Shown: positions 1 to 11,184 of the stretch, piece after piece
Layout: every line of letters begins with the position of its first letter
Position numbering within the stretch: position 1 is the first letter of the stretch
Assembly (NCBI RefSeq): GCF_020283565.1
Contig: NC_060061.1
Span: 17,149,362-17,213,361 of the forward strand
Reading direction: 5' to 3'
Source: Trifolium pratense
Lineage: Eukaryota > Streptophyta > Magnoliopsida > Fabales > Fabaceae
Length of the DNA: 64,000 nt
Notes under the pieces: generated by a model
What the model was told of the DNA's origin: nothing
The model's input: the letters and a program-made list of their open reading frames with translations, nothing else
The model's database searches: none
Made by a program: the position numbers and the translations under genes

Positions 1-433
1 ATACATTCAATCACATTTTACCAGCATGTCACTTTGTTATATTAGTTTTTAATATATGTTTAGTATCACGGATATCGTGGAAATTCATAATCACAGTAAT
101 TTTGTCAAACTTTGTCAAACTTACTATTATATCAAACACACACTAAAAACATGTTCGCAGTTATCTACTAAATTGGGATTGAATGAATGTGTAAAACTTT
201 TTTAATTGATATTCACTATCGGTGTAAAAAGTTTTACACATATATATTCAATCACATTTCACCGTTATGTCAGTTTATTATATTAGTTCGTAGTGTATCT
301 TTGGTAAGATAGACACATTGAACATGGCAGAATCACAGTGATTTTGTCAAACTTACTGTGATGGCAAACACTCACTGAAATATCTTCACAGTTATCTACT
401 AAACTGTCATCATATGAATGTGTAAAACTTTTT
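1..433. repeat. Two diverged direct copies of a ~235-240 bp unit
   Basis: The block starting near position 5 (ATTCAATCACATTTTACC) recurs near 246 (ATTCAATCACATTTCACC). The later part of the unit (GTTATCTACTAAA followed by GAATGTGTAAAACTTTTT) occurs near 156-200 and again near 390-433. Short inverted motifs GTGTAAAA/TTTTACAC lie at the junction (about 188-242), which suggests a MITE-like origin. The block lies just beyond the last visible exon of the TSJT1-like gene. Confidence 0.6.
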
Positions 434-470
434 TACACAATTAAACTCATTTTGCAAGGGAAAAAGGAAG

Positions 471-1788
471 CTAAATGTATATACCAGCAGGGAATGGTGC
501 AAATGACTTGGCACAGCTTTCTTTAATAAGCTCCTTGTTATCAGAAAAGACTACAGAACCATCAGCTGCAATACCCCAGAAAAATCCAATCTCTCCATTA
601 CAATCCTGCTCAAACATAATCAAAATGTAATCCATTAATTCAAGCATTATATATTAAGGGCTACATTATAAGATAAAGAGAAAATTAAAGTAATTGAAAA
701 AGGGTCTTACTGATGCAACAAAAACAGTTCCATCCTTGTTATCAAAGATTATAAATCCAAAACTACCATCAAGTTCTTTGAGGACTTGATCAGCAGGATA
801 GGGACCCCTATCACGAAGTGTCCTATAAGCTTCAATGAGGAAATTGGCCTCATTGGTTCCCTTTGATAGACCATATTGCTTTATTAGCATACTTAGATTG
901 TTCAAGCTACCCATGAAAGCACAGTATATGTTATCCAAACCACAAAACATCCTGCATGGAACATTTTCTTCATGAGAAAAAAATAATAACATAATACATA
1001 TATACATCATACATGCAGCGGCAGAGCCAAGATTATTATAGAGTCGTACAAAATTTCACATGTGACATAATATATAAATAGTCAAACAAAAAATCTCAGT
1101 TTTGCTCTAAACTAACCTCTAAAAATCTCATTTTTGCCATAAACCAACCCCTAAAAATACCAACAATTGTCCAGGCTTGTTGGGCCTTAGAACCGCTCAT
1201 GCATACATGTACAAAATTTATAAATTCAAGGTTTAAATATGTTTTTGTCCCAGTATCGTTTGAGTCTTCGTCCTTGCAATTTTATTCTAGTCCATGTAAT
1301 ATTTGTTTGTATTAAAATCGTTAGAATATTTGATTTCAGTTCCTCTAATATAAGCTATATATATAAGCACTAAAATGAACATTACACACATATATTATAT
1401 AGACTAATTTCAAAATGAACAAATTTTACAGAAATTAAAAAAACAAAAAAATAAAAGTAATATATTTGTAAGGACTAAAAAACTCAAAAATATATATATA
1501 TATATTTGCATATATGTGTATGTAAACCTAAATTCAATTGTGAAATTTCAGATCCAATCCATTAATAGTAATTACATACCCTTGATGTTTGGAGGTATTG
1601 TTTGAAGGGGAATAGGCTAAAAAAGCATCATTTCCAAAGTTCATGGAGAAAGCATTGGAGGGATTAAATGATGTGAAATCATGAACAATTTCATCAGGAA
1701 GTTTAGATTTTCTTGATGAATTCAATGGAGCAGGACTATTAAGCTCTTGAGGTGGATTAACCAATTTTTTCTTGAAAATTGCCAACAT
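471..1788 (-). CDS. TSJT1-like / aluminium-induced protein with YGL and LRDR motifs (3' end probably missing)
   Basis: Three exons on the minus strand are supported: 1788-1580, 951-711 and 605-471, with GTATGT and GTAAGA donors and AG acceptors that keep frame. The translation starts MLAIFKKKLVNPP. It contains MFCGLDNIYCAFMGSLNN, the diagnostic YGLSKGTNEA and LRDRGPYPADQV motifs, and FFWGIAADGSVV. This is the plant DUF3700 family (TSJT1, Wali7, aluminium-induced proteins), whose fold resembles class-II glutamine amidotransferases; members respond to auxin, metals and sugar status but have no proven reaction. Reading straight to the TAG at 471 gives 194 residues, while relatives are about 230-250. 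A GTATAT donor sits inside the last codons (GCTG|GTATATAC), at the point where relatives continue, so a fourth exon probably lies left of the window. The 5' UTR seems to have an intron (about 2040-1921). Confidence 0.85.
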
Positions 1789-2135
1789 TTTTGCCTCTGT
1801 AGATGGTGGATCCAATTCCAAATTCTCTTCCAATGTAATCACTCTGTTTCCTTTATCAACAACTCCAATAAGTCTATAAAATTTCTCAAAGAAATGAACC
1901 AATATTAATAAACCAATTAGCTGCAAAAAGAACATTAAATCTCTAAGGTTTTAAACAATGAATTAACATGAACAAAAATATAGACACTCTAAATGTAGGG
2001 AAAATTAGGATAGAGATTAAAGGGAAACAAAAGAATTTACCAAAATGAATAATCTGAATGGCTGCAGATAAAGAATGAGATTTAGTAAAATCCTATGAAA
2101 ACGGATACTAATAGGTAGAATGAGTCTCTTATGGC

Positions 2136-2150
2136 TAAATATATATAGGT
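2136..2150 (-). promoter_or_regulatory. Possible TATA box of the TSJT1-like gene
   Basis: The minus strand reads CCTATATATATTTAG about 350 bases upstream of the start codon, ahead of a plausible 5' UTR whose intron would run from GTAAATTC (about 2040) to a TTTTGCAG acceptor (about 1921). AT-rich background makes a chance match possible. Confidence 0.3.
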
Positions 2151-2325
2151 AGAGAAAAAGATATCATGTAATGCTGGCAGTATTATCCAAATTAATACCT
2201 AGTAAGCAACAAAGTTAAAATAGGTAATAAAATAATATTATTATTAGATTAAATTAAATAACCAATAGCTAAATATGCCTATAATAGTTTATATCAACGA
2301 AAAAAAATGCTTATAATAGAATATA

Positions 2326-3316
2326 GGCTTAAATGCAGTTTTACCCCCCCTATTTTGGATAATGCGGAATTTTATCCCCCCTATTTTAAAATGCGGAATT
2401 TTACCCCCCCTATTTTATAATTTGTTGGATTTTGCCCCCACTAAAATTTTGCACAAAATCTGCTTCTGAGCCTCAAGTTCAAAGCTTCGCACAGAACTCA
2501 ATTTAGATCAATAATTCACCAAACCGGTACCGAAACGACCGCAATCGAGTTAGTTTTCCACAGAATCAAACTCCACTAAATTTGGAGTTACAGAGAGAGA
2601 TTAATTACCGTTTTAGTGAAGGTATGTTCAAATTAATTATCGTATGAAACTACTACTAGTATTTTTGTCATTCCTCTCACCCTGTAGCTCATTTTTTAAT
2701 ACTATTTACATGTATGGAAATCTAACGAAATTACCCTTGTTGGCATTTCAATTTCGTTGATTTTGGAGTTACGATGGGTTCGGTAGACGATGTTGAATTT
2801 TAAGATCACAAGTAGATTTCTGCAGAATTAGTAATTGGACACACATTCACTAAAATGGTAATTAATCTCTCTCTGTGACTCCAAATTTAGTGGGGTTTGA
2901 TTCTGTGGAAAGCTAACTCGATTACGGTCATTTCGGTAGCCGTTTGGTGAATTATGGATCCAAATTGAGTTGTATGCGAAGCTTTGAAGTTGTGACTCGA
3001 AAGCAGATTTTTGCAAAATTTTGGGGGACATACCTTCACTAAAACGGTAATTAATCTCTCTTTATAACTCCAAATTCAGTGGGGTTTGATTATGTGGAAA
3101 GATAACTCGATTACGGTCATTTCGGTATCCTTTTGGTGAATTATTGATCAAAATTGAGTTGTGTGCGAAGCTTTAAAGTTGTGACTCGAAAGCAGAATTT
3201 TAGGGGGGGCAAAATCCAAAAAATTATAAAACAGGGGGGTAAAAGTCCGCGTTTTAAAACAGGGGGGGTAAAATTCCGATTTAATCAAAATAGGGGGGCA
3301 AAACTGCATTTAAGCC
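2326..3316. mobile_element. Mutator-type MITE, copy 1 (991 bp, 9-bp TSD)
   Basis: The element begins GGCTTAAATGCAGTTTTACC and ends with the inverted equivalent CTGCATTTAAGCC. It is flanked on both sides by the 9-base direct repeat TAGAATATA (2317-2325 and 3317-3325). The long arms contain C-rich runs and blocks such as GGAGTTACAGAGAGA that recur inverted on the other side. The centre (about 2625-2850) contains sequence shared, inverted, with the copy at 47202-48023. A 9-bp duplication and long inverted arms are typical of Mutator-superfamily elements. No transposase is visible, and the short open frames inside are by-products of the palindrome. Confidence 0.88.
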
Positions 3317-3506
3317 TAGAATATAATATAATATAATATATGTTCGCCAGATATTTTTTAATCTCGCGGTCGAATTCTGAATTACCGGTGTTATTTTTTC
3401 GGGGAACAGAAAGTTTAATAACAAAAAAAAATGAATATAATATATATGTTTGTTTTTTGGGCACAATGTGATGTTTATTATTAAAAAAAGGAGAGAATAT
3501 AATATA

Positions 3507-3923
3507 GGCTTAAATGCAGTTTTACCCCCTATTTTGAATAAATCTAAATTTTACCTTCTATTTCACTAAATCAGTAATTAATCTCTCTATGTAACTCCAA
3601 ATTTAGCGGAGTTTGATTCTGTGGAAAGTTAACTCAATTACAATCATTTTGGTACCAGTTTGGTGAATTATTGATCAAAATTGAGTTTTGTGCGAAGCTT
3701 TGAAGTTGAGGCTCAGAAGCAAACTGGTACCTCAATTTTGGTAACTCAATTTTGATCAATAATTCACCAAACTGGTACCAAAATGACCATAATCGAATTA
3801 ACTTTCCACAGAATCAAACTCCATTAAATTTGGAGTTACAGAGAGAAATTAATTACCGTTTTAGTGAAATAGGGGGTAAAATTCCGATTTATTCAAAATA
3901 TGGGGTAAAACTGCATTTAAGCC
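3507..3923. mobile_element. Mutator-type MITE, copy 2 (417 bp, short form)
   Basis: It has the same termini as the neighbouring copy (GGCTTAAATGCAGTTTTACC ... CTGCATTTAAGCC) but lacks most of the central region, so the two arms nearly meet. The flanks are TATAATATA (3498-3506) and TAGAATATA (3924-3932), matching at 8 of 9 positions. It lies only 190 bp from copy 1, in a similar AT-rich target. Confidence 0.82.
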
Positions 3924-3932
3924 TAGAATATA

Positions 3933-6544
3933 TTTGGTAGATGTTTTTAAAAATAGTTGCTTGTAAATTGGTACAAGTCGTAAATAATTTGAATTTTTTT
4001 TTTGTCTTATAATTTAAATTTTTTAAACAAATGATCAGAAGTTTGATTTCGACTCCATATTATTAAAAAACTCAGTTGAAAAATGAGAAACTATTTTAAA
4101 TATCTAAAAGTTTTTTATGGAAATTATTCCATGTCAAATAAAAATTCATTCGTATAATACATTAACATAAAAAATAATATAAAAAATAAATAGGTGTTTT
4201 TTTTATCAGTAAATAAATAGGTGTTTAGGCTAACATCACATATAATTGAAAATAGTTTTTTTTTTAAAAGGAATTGAAAATAGTTTAAATTTTTAATTTT
4301 TTGGTCAAAAAATAGTTCTCATTTTTATTGTTGGGTGAGTGCAATATTGTTGCAATAAAAGATACTACTATAGGGGTGATTGCGCTTTCAATTTTATGAA
4401 GCCAACAACATGTGACAGTAATCTGAGTCAGCATGCACGTAGCGTTGTTGTTATCATGTTACCATTCCTTAAAAACTTCCGTAGATTTTTGTTGATTTGT
4501 CTAAAGTGGAATTTGTCTGAGATTTTTGTTTTCTATTAATAATCCTGTTAGAATTTTTTTTCTTTCAAAATACCTCATTTTTTCACAAATCTTAAAATTC
4601 CAAGTTTGCGTAATCTAAGAAAATAACATACTAATGAAATTCTCAATTTGTCCCTTTTTCATTTTTTGACACATAAATAATTCAGGGTTATTTTTTGTCT
4701 TTATCAAAAAAAGTTAGTAGAAAAATACTAAAAAAATTTCTCAGTAGGATTCGAACCCTTAACATTTTAGTTACACTTCTTATTACATTTATAACTAAGT
4801 CATATGAATTAATTTGTTATATTTTTGGAACCAACATATAATCAATATGAGTTAAATGGCCAATTGTAACCGCAAAACTCCACTTTATTTGTTACTTCTT
4901 CCACGATTTTTTTCTTTTTATCTAAAAATCCAATTTTTTGTATGTAACCCAAATTCAAATACCTCACTTTATACAAATTCAATTTTTTAGTAAATAAAAA
5001 TCAATTATTAACTGGACATTGATATATCCTATACATATTTATTAACTGGACATCGACCATCTGCTACGTTTTTGTTAATATAGATAGATTACACTTTTTT
5101 TCTTTTTACCTACAAATTCAATTTTTTGTATGTAACCCAAATTAAATTACATCACTTTATTTTTATTTATTTTTTAATCTAAATTATCTCTTCTCCCACA
5201 TTTTTTTCTTTTTATCTACAAATCCATTTTTTTAATTACGTAAAAAAATAAAATATTAATGCTATATTTGTCTACACATATTTTTTTTTAATCTTACTTA
5301 AAACAAAAATAGTTGTCCTTTTATTTTATATTTACGTTTTTTTATTTTCTGAAAAGTTTTATATGGAAAGTTTTCATTAATAAGTCAGCAATACTAATTA
5401 CCTAAAAAGAATAAAATATTAATGTTATATTTGTCCGTTTATTTTATATTTGTCTACACATATTTTTTTGAATTTATTTTTATTTTTTTTATAATATCAA
5501 CTTCATTTATAGACTTCGAACCAATATTCAATTAAGTTAATTTTTAATTCAACTAAATATATTTAAGAACAAAACTTATAAACAGTTCCATTAGAAACTG
5601 TTTTTTTTTTTTGTACAACCATAGAGATGGTTTTTACTCTGACCAATTGAAACATGATACATGGATTAATTTATTCCATATCACTAATTTCAATTTTAAT
5701 AAAATTCACGTTGTCAATTCGAATTTCGTCGAGCAAGTGAAAGAGAAGAGTAAAGCGATGAAGATCACCACTACTCTTTACTTCAATTCATCCGTTCCTT
5801 TTTCACCTTCCCAACTTATGGCTTATATATATATCTTCATCAATAGGAGGACTCAAACGATTTCAGTTTGTTGGCCTTTCATCAAAGTCTCACCATGGTT
5901 GGAGGTTATTGGCATGTTTATACTGTTGTTGTTGTTGATTTCACTTTCAATAATACAATCAATGTTGATAACAACGGTGGAAATTAAAAACTCATTTTCA
6001 CTTTTAGATTTTTAGATAATGGTGAACTGACGGAGTTTAAAAAATTATTAATGACGAATAAATTAATTCAGGTGTCACATTTTAATTGGTGAACAGTATC
6101 AACAGTACCTATGGAACTGTTTTTAAGTTTTGTCCTATATTTAATTAATTTAATATGAGAATATAGTGGGAGAAAATTGGAACCGTTTCTAAGTTTTGTC
6201 TTGTATTTAATTAATTTAATATCAGAATATGGTGGGAGAAAAATTGAAAAACTTCCGAAAAAATGTTGAGACTAAAACAATAAGAATTCTCAGTCATCTC
6301 GAGGGGATTGGTCTCTGCAGGGTTGTGCGGATGATACTTTAGTTTTAAAAAAAATAATTAAATACAAAGTTAAAAAATAAATGACATTTTTTTAGAAGTT
6401 TTTTTTTTGGAAGATATTTTGTTGTTGACATAAGGACTAATTAATTTTTTGAGAAATAAATTACCTTTTATTTTACCGGAACAAAAAATTCACTTGTCAT
6501 CATATACATTGGTTATTCTTTTGAAATAGATTGACCAATACATT
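3933..6544. other. AT-rich intergenic stretch with short direct repeats; no supported gene
   Basis: Two pairs of diverged direct repeats are visible: a segment around TTTTTTGTATGTAACCCAAA (near 4935 and 5125) and one around AATAAAATATTAATG (near 5245 and 5410). A reading frame of 134 codons at 5611-6015 is not recognisable, has a single hydrophobic stretch near its end and shows no splice context, so I do not call it a gene. Near 4745-4800 there is an antisense tRNA-like B box (GGATTCGAACCC), probably a SINE scrap. Part of this stretch may belong to the Helitron whose 3' end lies at 8044. Confidence 0.5.
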
Positions 6545-7810
6545 ATGCAGAATTTATATTTAGTCTCACGGAACTTGTGTTTTACTAATATATTATGTTA
6601 TCTATTTTTTTTAATAATTTACAGGTTATATTCACATTAATATGGGAACATAATTTTTTTGGTTATATCTACGAGCCTTATATTTTTACTCATATATTAA
6701 TAAAGTTGTATATATTTTTATTAATTTTACGAGTTATACTCATATATTAATACGGGGACATCATTTTTTGTGTGAATTCTGAGAGACCTGTGTTTTTCTT
6801 CTTATTAATAAGGTTTCCTGTTCTTTAATAATTTATGTAGCACATATATTTATACTCATATATTAATACCAGAACCTTTTTTGTTTTTAATTTCTACAAG
6901 ATTTATATTTTTAATCATAATTTAATAAAATTGTTTAATTTTTTATAATTTTACGGGTTATAATAGATCATATATTAATACAGGGACCTAATTATTTTGT
7001 TGATTTTTACGAGACCTATGTTTTTTATTAATATATTAATAAGGTTGTCAATTCTTTCATAATTTCTACATGACATATATTTATACTCATATATTAACAC
7101 AAGAATCTAATCTTTTGTGTCATTTCTGCAGGGCTATATGCTTTTACTCTTATTAATAAAATTTCTAGTTTTTTACTATTTTTTGTGAGATCTATATTTA
7201 TACTCATATGTTAATACAATGACCTAATGTTTTGTGTAATTTTTGTGGTACCTTTGTTTTTTACTCATATTAATAAGCTTGTATGTTCTTTTATAATATA
7301 TGGGGAACCTATATTTATACTCATATATTAACATGAAAATTTATTTTTTATGTTGTCTATTTTTTTTTACAATTTTACGGGTTATACTCATATTTAATAT
7401 TTAATACGGTGACCTAATCATTTTTATGATTTTTGTGAGACCTATATTTTCACTAACATATTAATAAGGTTGCCTATTTTCTAATATTTTTTATGGGACT
7501 ATATTTATACTCATGAGGAGTGCTAGCAACACACTCTTTAACAAACACACTCTAACACACTCTCTTCTAGTGGTTAAAATTTATATGGGTCTCATAAAAG
7601 TTATATGGGTCCACAATTTTTTATGGGACCCATGTAAATTTCAACCAATAAAAGAGAATGTGTTGGAATGTGTTTGTTAAAGAGTGTGTTGCTAGTATTA
7701 TTCTTATACTCATATATTGAATACACAGACACAAGTTTTTGGTTATTTTTACAAAACGATGTTTTTACTAATATATTAATAAGGTAGCCTATTTTTTTTC
7801 ATGATTTCTC
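6545..7810. repeat. Degenerate minisatellite array, period about 115-120 bp
   Basis: About ten diverged units are recognisable by the recurring phrases TACTCATATATTAATAC, a G-rich GGGACCTAAT, then TTACGAGACCTATG and TACTAATATATTAATAAGG. The TACTCATATATTAATA phrase recurs near 6732, 6855, 6970, 7088, 7203, 7318 and 7707, mostly 115-118 apart after allowing for the 189-bp nested insertion. The array leads towards a Helitron 3' terminus at 8044, so it is probably the internal repeat of that element. Confidence 0.65.
7515..7703. mobile_element. MITE nested in the minisatellite (189 bp, 9-10 bp TSD)
   Basis: The left end GAGGAGTGCTAGCAACACAC and the right end GTGTGTTGCTAGTATTATTC are inverted copies, extending inward through CTCTTTAACAAACACA. 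The direct repeat TTATACTCAT flanks both sides (7505-7514 and 7704-7713) and equals the array motif it interrupted. The 9-10 base duplication points to the Mutator superfamily. Confidence 0.85.
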
Positions 7811-7979
7811 CATTATCTATATTTATATATATTTTTTAAACAAAATTTATATTATACTAATACAGATATTTGAGGGTTTTTTGTGATGATTTTATCATTG
7901 TTCTTTTTCTTTTTACCAAATATTATATCCTTTCTGATTTTTTTTTATCTTTTGAACTACTTTCTAGTAAATTATTATT

Positions 7980-8044
7980 TTATGTTACCAAGTGAGGAGC
8001 GGCAACGCCGCGACTCCCGTGCGGACGCACGGGTGTCCAGCTAG
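7980..8044 (+). mobile_element. Helitron 3' terminus
   Basis: A perfect 8-bp stem CCCGTGCG / CGCACGGG with a 2-base loop (8016-8033) is followed by TGTCCAG and the terminal CTAG (8041-8044), then a T. A GC-rich hairpin 5-12 bases ahead of CTRR, with insertion before T, is the hallmark of plant Helitron ends. The GC-rich 45 bases stand out sharply from the AT-rich surroundings. The 5' end is not identified and no Rep/helicase frame is visible, so the element is non-autonomous. Confidence 0.85.
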
Positions 8045-9523
8045 TTGGTCAATAAAAATTTATGTATTTAAACTATATTGTAAACTAAATAAATCAATTC
8101 TGTAAAACAAAAACTAAATAAATCAATTTTTATTGACTCGATTGTCTCTTATAAAAAAAATTGGAGGTAGTATTAAATTCTTATCGGGGTAAGAATATCT
8201 CATATTGAATGAGATAAGGCCTCAACATGAGTTTAGAAGTGGGTGCAATCTTTATCTTACAAGTCAAGTTTGTAGGATTGAGTTAGATCGATTCAAATTC
8301 TAAGATGAAAAAATCGTGTTGCTTGAAAAAGTGAAGCCAACATATAAGTGAAAGAACCGATAAACTCATTGTTCAATTCAGTTGTGTGGTTGATCTTGGC
8401 CCAACGTAAATGATCATCGAGCTTCCCTCACGACCAAAAATATAATATTAATTTGATAGCGAGGTACACTTGTTTGGGCATAACCCCGATAAACTCCACC
8501 ACCACCTCATTACTCTCTATAATCTCTCAACTACTCTATCCATTATCTTCTATGACACTCCTATACATAAGACATCATAAATCATAAAGATATCACATTC
8601 CTTGTTTCACCAAACACAAAGAGAAGCCAATATTGGCACCTATCACCTTACTAGTCTGATACTCATAAATACACTTTTATTGCCGGTTTAAATGAGAATT
8701 ACGTGACTATGATTACTTAATCGTTTAAAAATACGTATGATTGTGATTCTTCCTGTCGAACTCTAATAAACACATCGTCGATTATATTTACTAAATATGT
8801 ACCCCTAAAATCTATGCAGAAACAATATGCAATTGTGTGTCCATATAAGTATTGTAGGTCGCCCACACTACTATGATAACATAGCTGAACTTTCGTTCGA
8901 GCTGAATTTTTTATCTAATATTCGAAAAACATGAAAAATCTAAAATTCGAAATTCGAATCCTCTAATAATATTCAAGTTCAATTACATTAGATTTTTGTG
9001 ATAGTTTGAAAATTTTAAATGATGTCTAGGTTTGTGTTGGGTATTGTCCAGAAAGTGGGGTGTGAATGAGACAGGAAAGGGCGGGAAAGAGTGCGTGAAG
9101 GCAAAGCTAGTTAGTCCTAAAAATCAGAAAAAGGTGAAGTGGCAATTGACAAACCAAGAAAGTGAAAGAAAAAGAGGTTACAAATGTATTTATGGTATCA
9201 TCACCATCACGTCTCACTCCCATCGTACCACTACATTCTCAAACACATTAATGAGATTACAAGATAGTAATGAGAAAGTGTCATTACCGGTTAAAACAAC
9301 ATTCTAAGCACCAACCATGAATTTGGCTTATTGGTAAGGGATTTTGGCTCAATTGGGAGGAGATAAAAGACAAATATAAATAAAAAATTATATTATATTT
9401 CATTGCCCATCCATATTTTAAATATTTTTCAAGCAATGATTAACCAATAATTAGCATTTCATATTATTGTTTCCATACTTCCTTTAAAAAATCATTGTTT
9501 ACAATTATTGTTTCTGTAATTAT
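8045..9523. other. Intergenic; relic of a dispersed legume repeat, no gene
   Basis: About 8195-8320 contains phrases typical of old legume LTR-like repeats (ATCTCATATTGAATGAGATA, then CTTACAAGTCAAGTTTGTAGG). Nothing else is recognised; the 91-codon open frame near 9032 has no domain, homology or splice support. Confidence 0.4.
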
Positions 9524-9742
9524 GATCCGTTTGACTCTACTTATTTTCTACTTCTTCTTAGAAGAAAGAGAAAAGTAGAAAATTGTATTTGACAATATTT
9601 TTCCTTAAAAGAATTAGAGAAATAAAGTAAAAAAGTATAAAATAAGGAAAAGTTGGGTCAAACACAATTTTTTTTATTACCTATTTACTACTTTTAAGGA
9701 GAATAAAAAGGTAGAAAATAAGTAGGTCCAAACGGGCCCTTA
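9524..9742. mobile_element. MITE with ~30-bp terminal inverted repeats
   Basis: The left arm (GATCCGTTTGACTCTACTTA then TTTTCTAC) and the right arm (GTAGAAAATAAGTAGG then TCCAAACGGG) are inverted relative to each other. The interior is AT-rich and non-coding. The target duplication is not clear, so the superfamily is left open (hAT- or Tourist-like). Confidence 0.6.
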
Positions 9743-9774
9743 GTCTCTTTAGTATTTCCTAATCATTTAAAAAA

Positions 9775-10040
9775 AAAGAGTTAAAGGATATATTTTAGCT
9801 TATAGTGAATAAGCTAATCAATTGAATTTATAGAGTTTAATAAAATTAGCCGTTGAAATAACTTAAAAGTATGAAATAACATAAAAAAAATATGTTTAAT
9901 TAATATATATTTTTTCTCCAAATAAGATGATAGGAGTAAAATTGGAAGAAACGATAAACTCATAAATTACTTGAAATAACATTTTAAAAAATAAACTATA
10001 AGTTTTTTTTTTTTTTAAATTGTTACCAAAGAGAGGTTTT
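9775..10040. mobile_element. Tourist-like MITE, diverged copy
   Basis: The interior AAGCTAATCAATTGAATTTA ... AAAATTGGAAGAAA, and the right end GTTACCAAAGAGAGG, match the better-preserved copies at 10532-10845 and 38615-38931. This copy is the most degraded of the three, and its left terminus is hard to place. Confidence 0.5.
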
Positions 10041-10531
10041 ATTTTAACTTATAAACAATAAACTTGCATATTTTTCTTCCCATACAAAACCTTAGTTTCA
10101 CGTTGATGATATTAACGATATTGAGATAAAAAAAATAATCATCCGTGCTTAATATGATAACATACTGAGATCACGTTGGCTACTTCCAAGTCTTCTAAAT
10201 TTTAAGATAAACTTCGTGAGGAAACAGATAAATTTAGCGAACGATTTATTCTAAATTAAGAGACCAAAAAATAAAGAAAAAACCAAAACCGAACAATTTT
10301 AATTTAAGAGATCAATTTTTTTTTATTTTTTTTAATAATAAATAAGAGACAATTTAGTCAGCGAATAAAAATATGACAAGCGTAATCCAGTTGTTATGAA
10401 CATTACGTGTAATATGCAAAAATTGAGGTTCAAAATCTATTACAATCACTATTAACCTTTAAAAAAAATGAAATTCTAGTCATTAATTACTAAAATAAAA
10501 TGACAAAAATTAAAATTAAGCAAAAAGAAAA

Positions 10532-10845
10532 GACTCTGTTTGGTAAAAAATAGCGGATAACTGATTATAGCGGTTAGTTTATAAGCTAGTTTTTAGCTTA
10601 CTGCGAATAAGCTAGTTGATTGAATTTATAGTGTTTGATAAAATTAACGGTTGAACTAACTTATAAGTATGAAATGACATAAAATATATGTTTAATTACT
10701 ATTTAATTTTTTTTAAGTAAGATGATAGGGTTAAAATTGGAAGAAAATATGATAAGCTATAAGCTCATAAACTACTTGAAATAGCGTTTGAAAAATAAGT
10801 AAAATAAACTATAAACTATTTTTAAAAAATCGTTACCAAACAGAA
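10532..10845. mobile_element. Tourist-like MITE upstream of the RING gene
   Basis: The left end GACTCTGTTTGGTAAAAAAT and the right end GTTACCAAACAGA are inverted repeats. The interior shares long runs with 38615-38931 (for example GCTAGTTGATTGAATTT and TGAAATAGCGTTTGAAAAAT). It ends about 340 bases before the AIRP2-like start codon, so it lies in that gene's promoter region. Confidence 0.7.
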
Positions 10846-11017
10846 TTTTTAGTTTATAAACTTAAAACGATAAACTATAAGTTAGCTTATTGTACTTTGC
10901 GGTTGGAGGGGAGGAGTTGAAGCGTACGCGTGTCCTGACAAGCTTGGGCTGTTTGGCTTTGAAGAACAGTTTAGAAGCAACACGAGGAATCAATATCTTC
11001 CATATTCTAATCCAACC

Positions 11018-11050
11018 ACTCTCTCTCTCTCTCTCTCTTCTCTTTCTCAC
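11018..11050 (+). promoter_or_regulatory. CT-rich tract in the 5' leader of the RING gene
   Basis: A run of about eleven CT dinucleotides followed by CTTTCTCAC lies about 140-165 bases upstream of the start codon. Pyrimidine tracts of this kind are common near plant transcription starts and in 5' leaders; here the position, not an experiment, suggests that role. Confidence 0.4.
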
Positions 11051-11184
11051 TCACTCTTCCTTCTGTTTTGTTTGTCTCATACACACAACACAACAACATT
11101 CACAGAATCTACTACACCCAGAAGAATCCTTCTTCTTCATCTTTCTGGTTTTGGTGAGAAAGTAAGAAAGAGAGAGACAGAGCG

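Noticed and set aside
2828..3336. Several short frames sharing NSPNGYRNDRNRVSFPQNQT-like sequence with 3752-3940
   Set aside because: They are translations of the Mutator MITE arms, repeated in every copy, not genes.
5611..6015. 134-codon open frame with a hydrophobic stretch
   Set aside because: No recognisable domain, no splice or promoter context, and it lies in AT-rich, possibly Helitron-internal sequence.
6545..7810. CRISPR-like regular repeats
   Set aside because: Units are long, degenerate and without distinct spacers; plant nuclear context; explained as a Helitron minisatellite.
9032..9307. 91-codon open frame
   Set aside because: Low-complexity composition, no homology recognised, no supporting exon structure.
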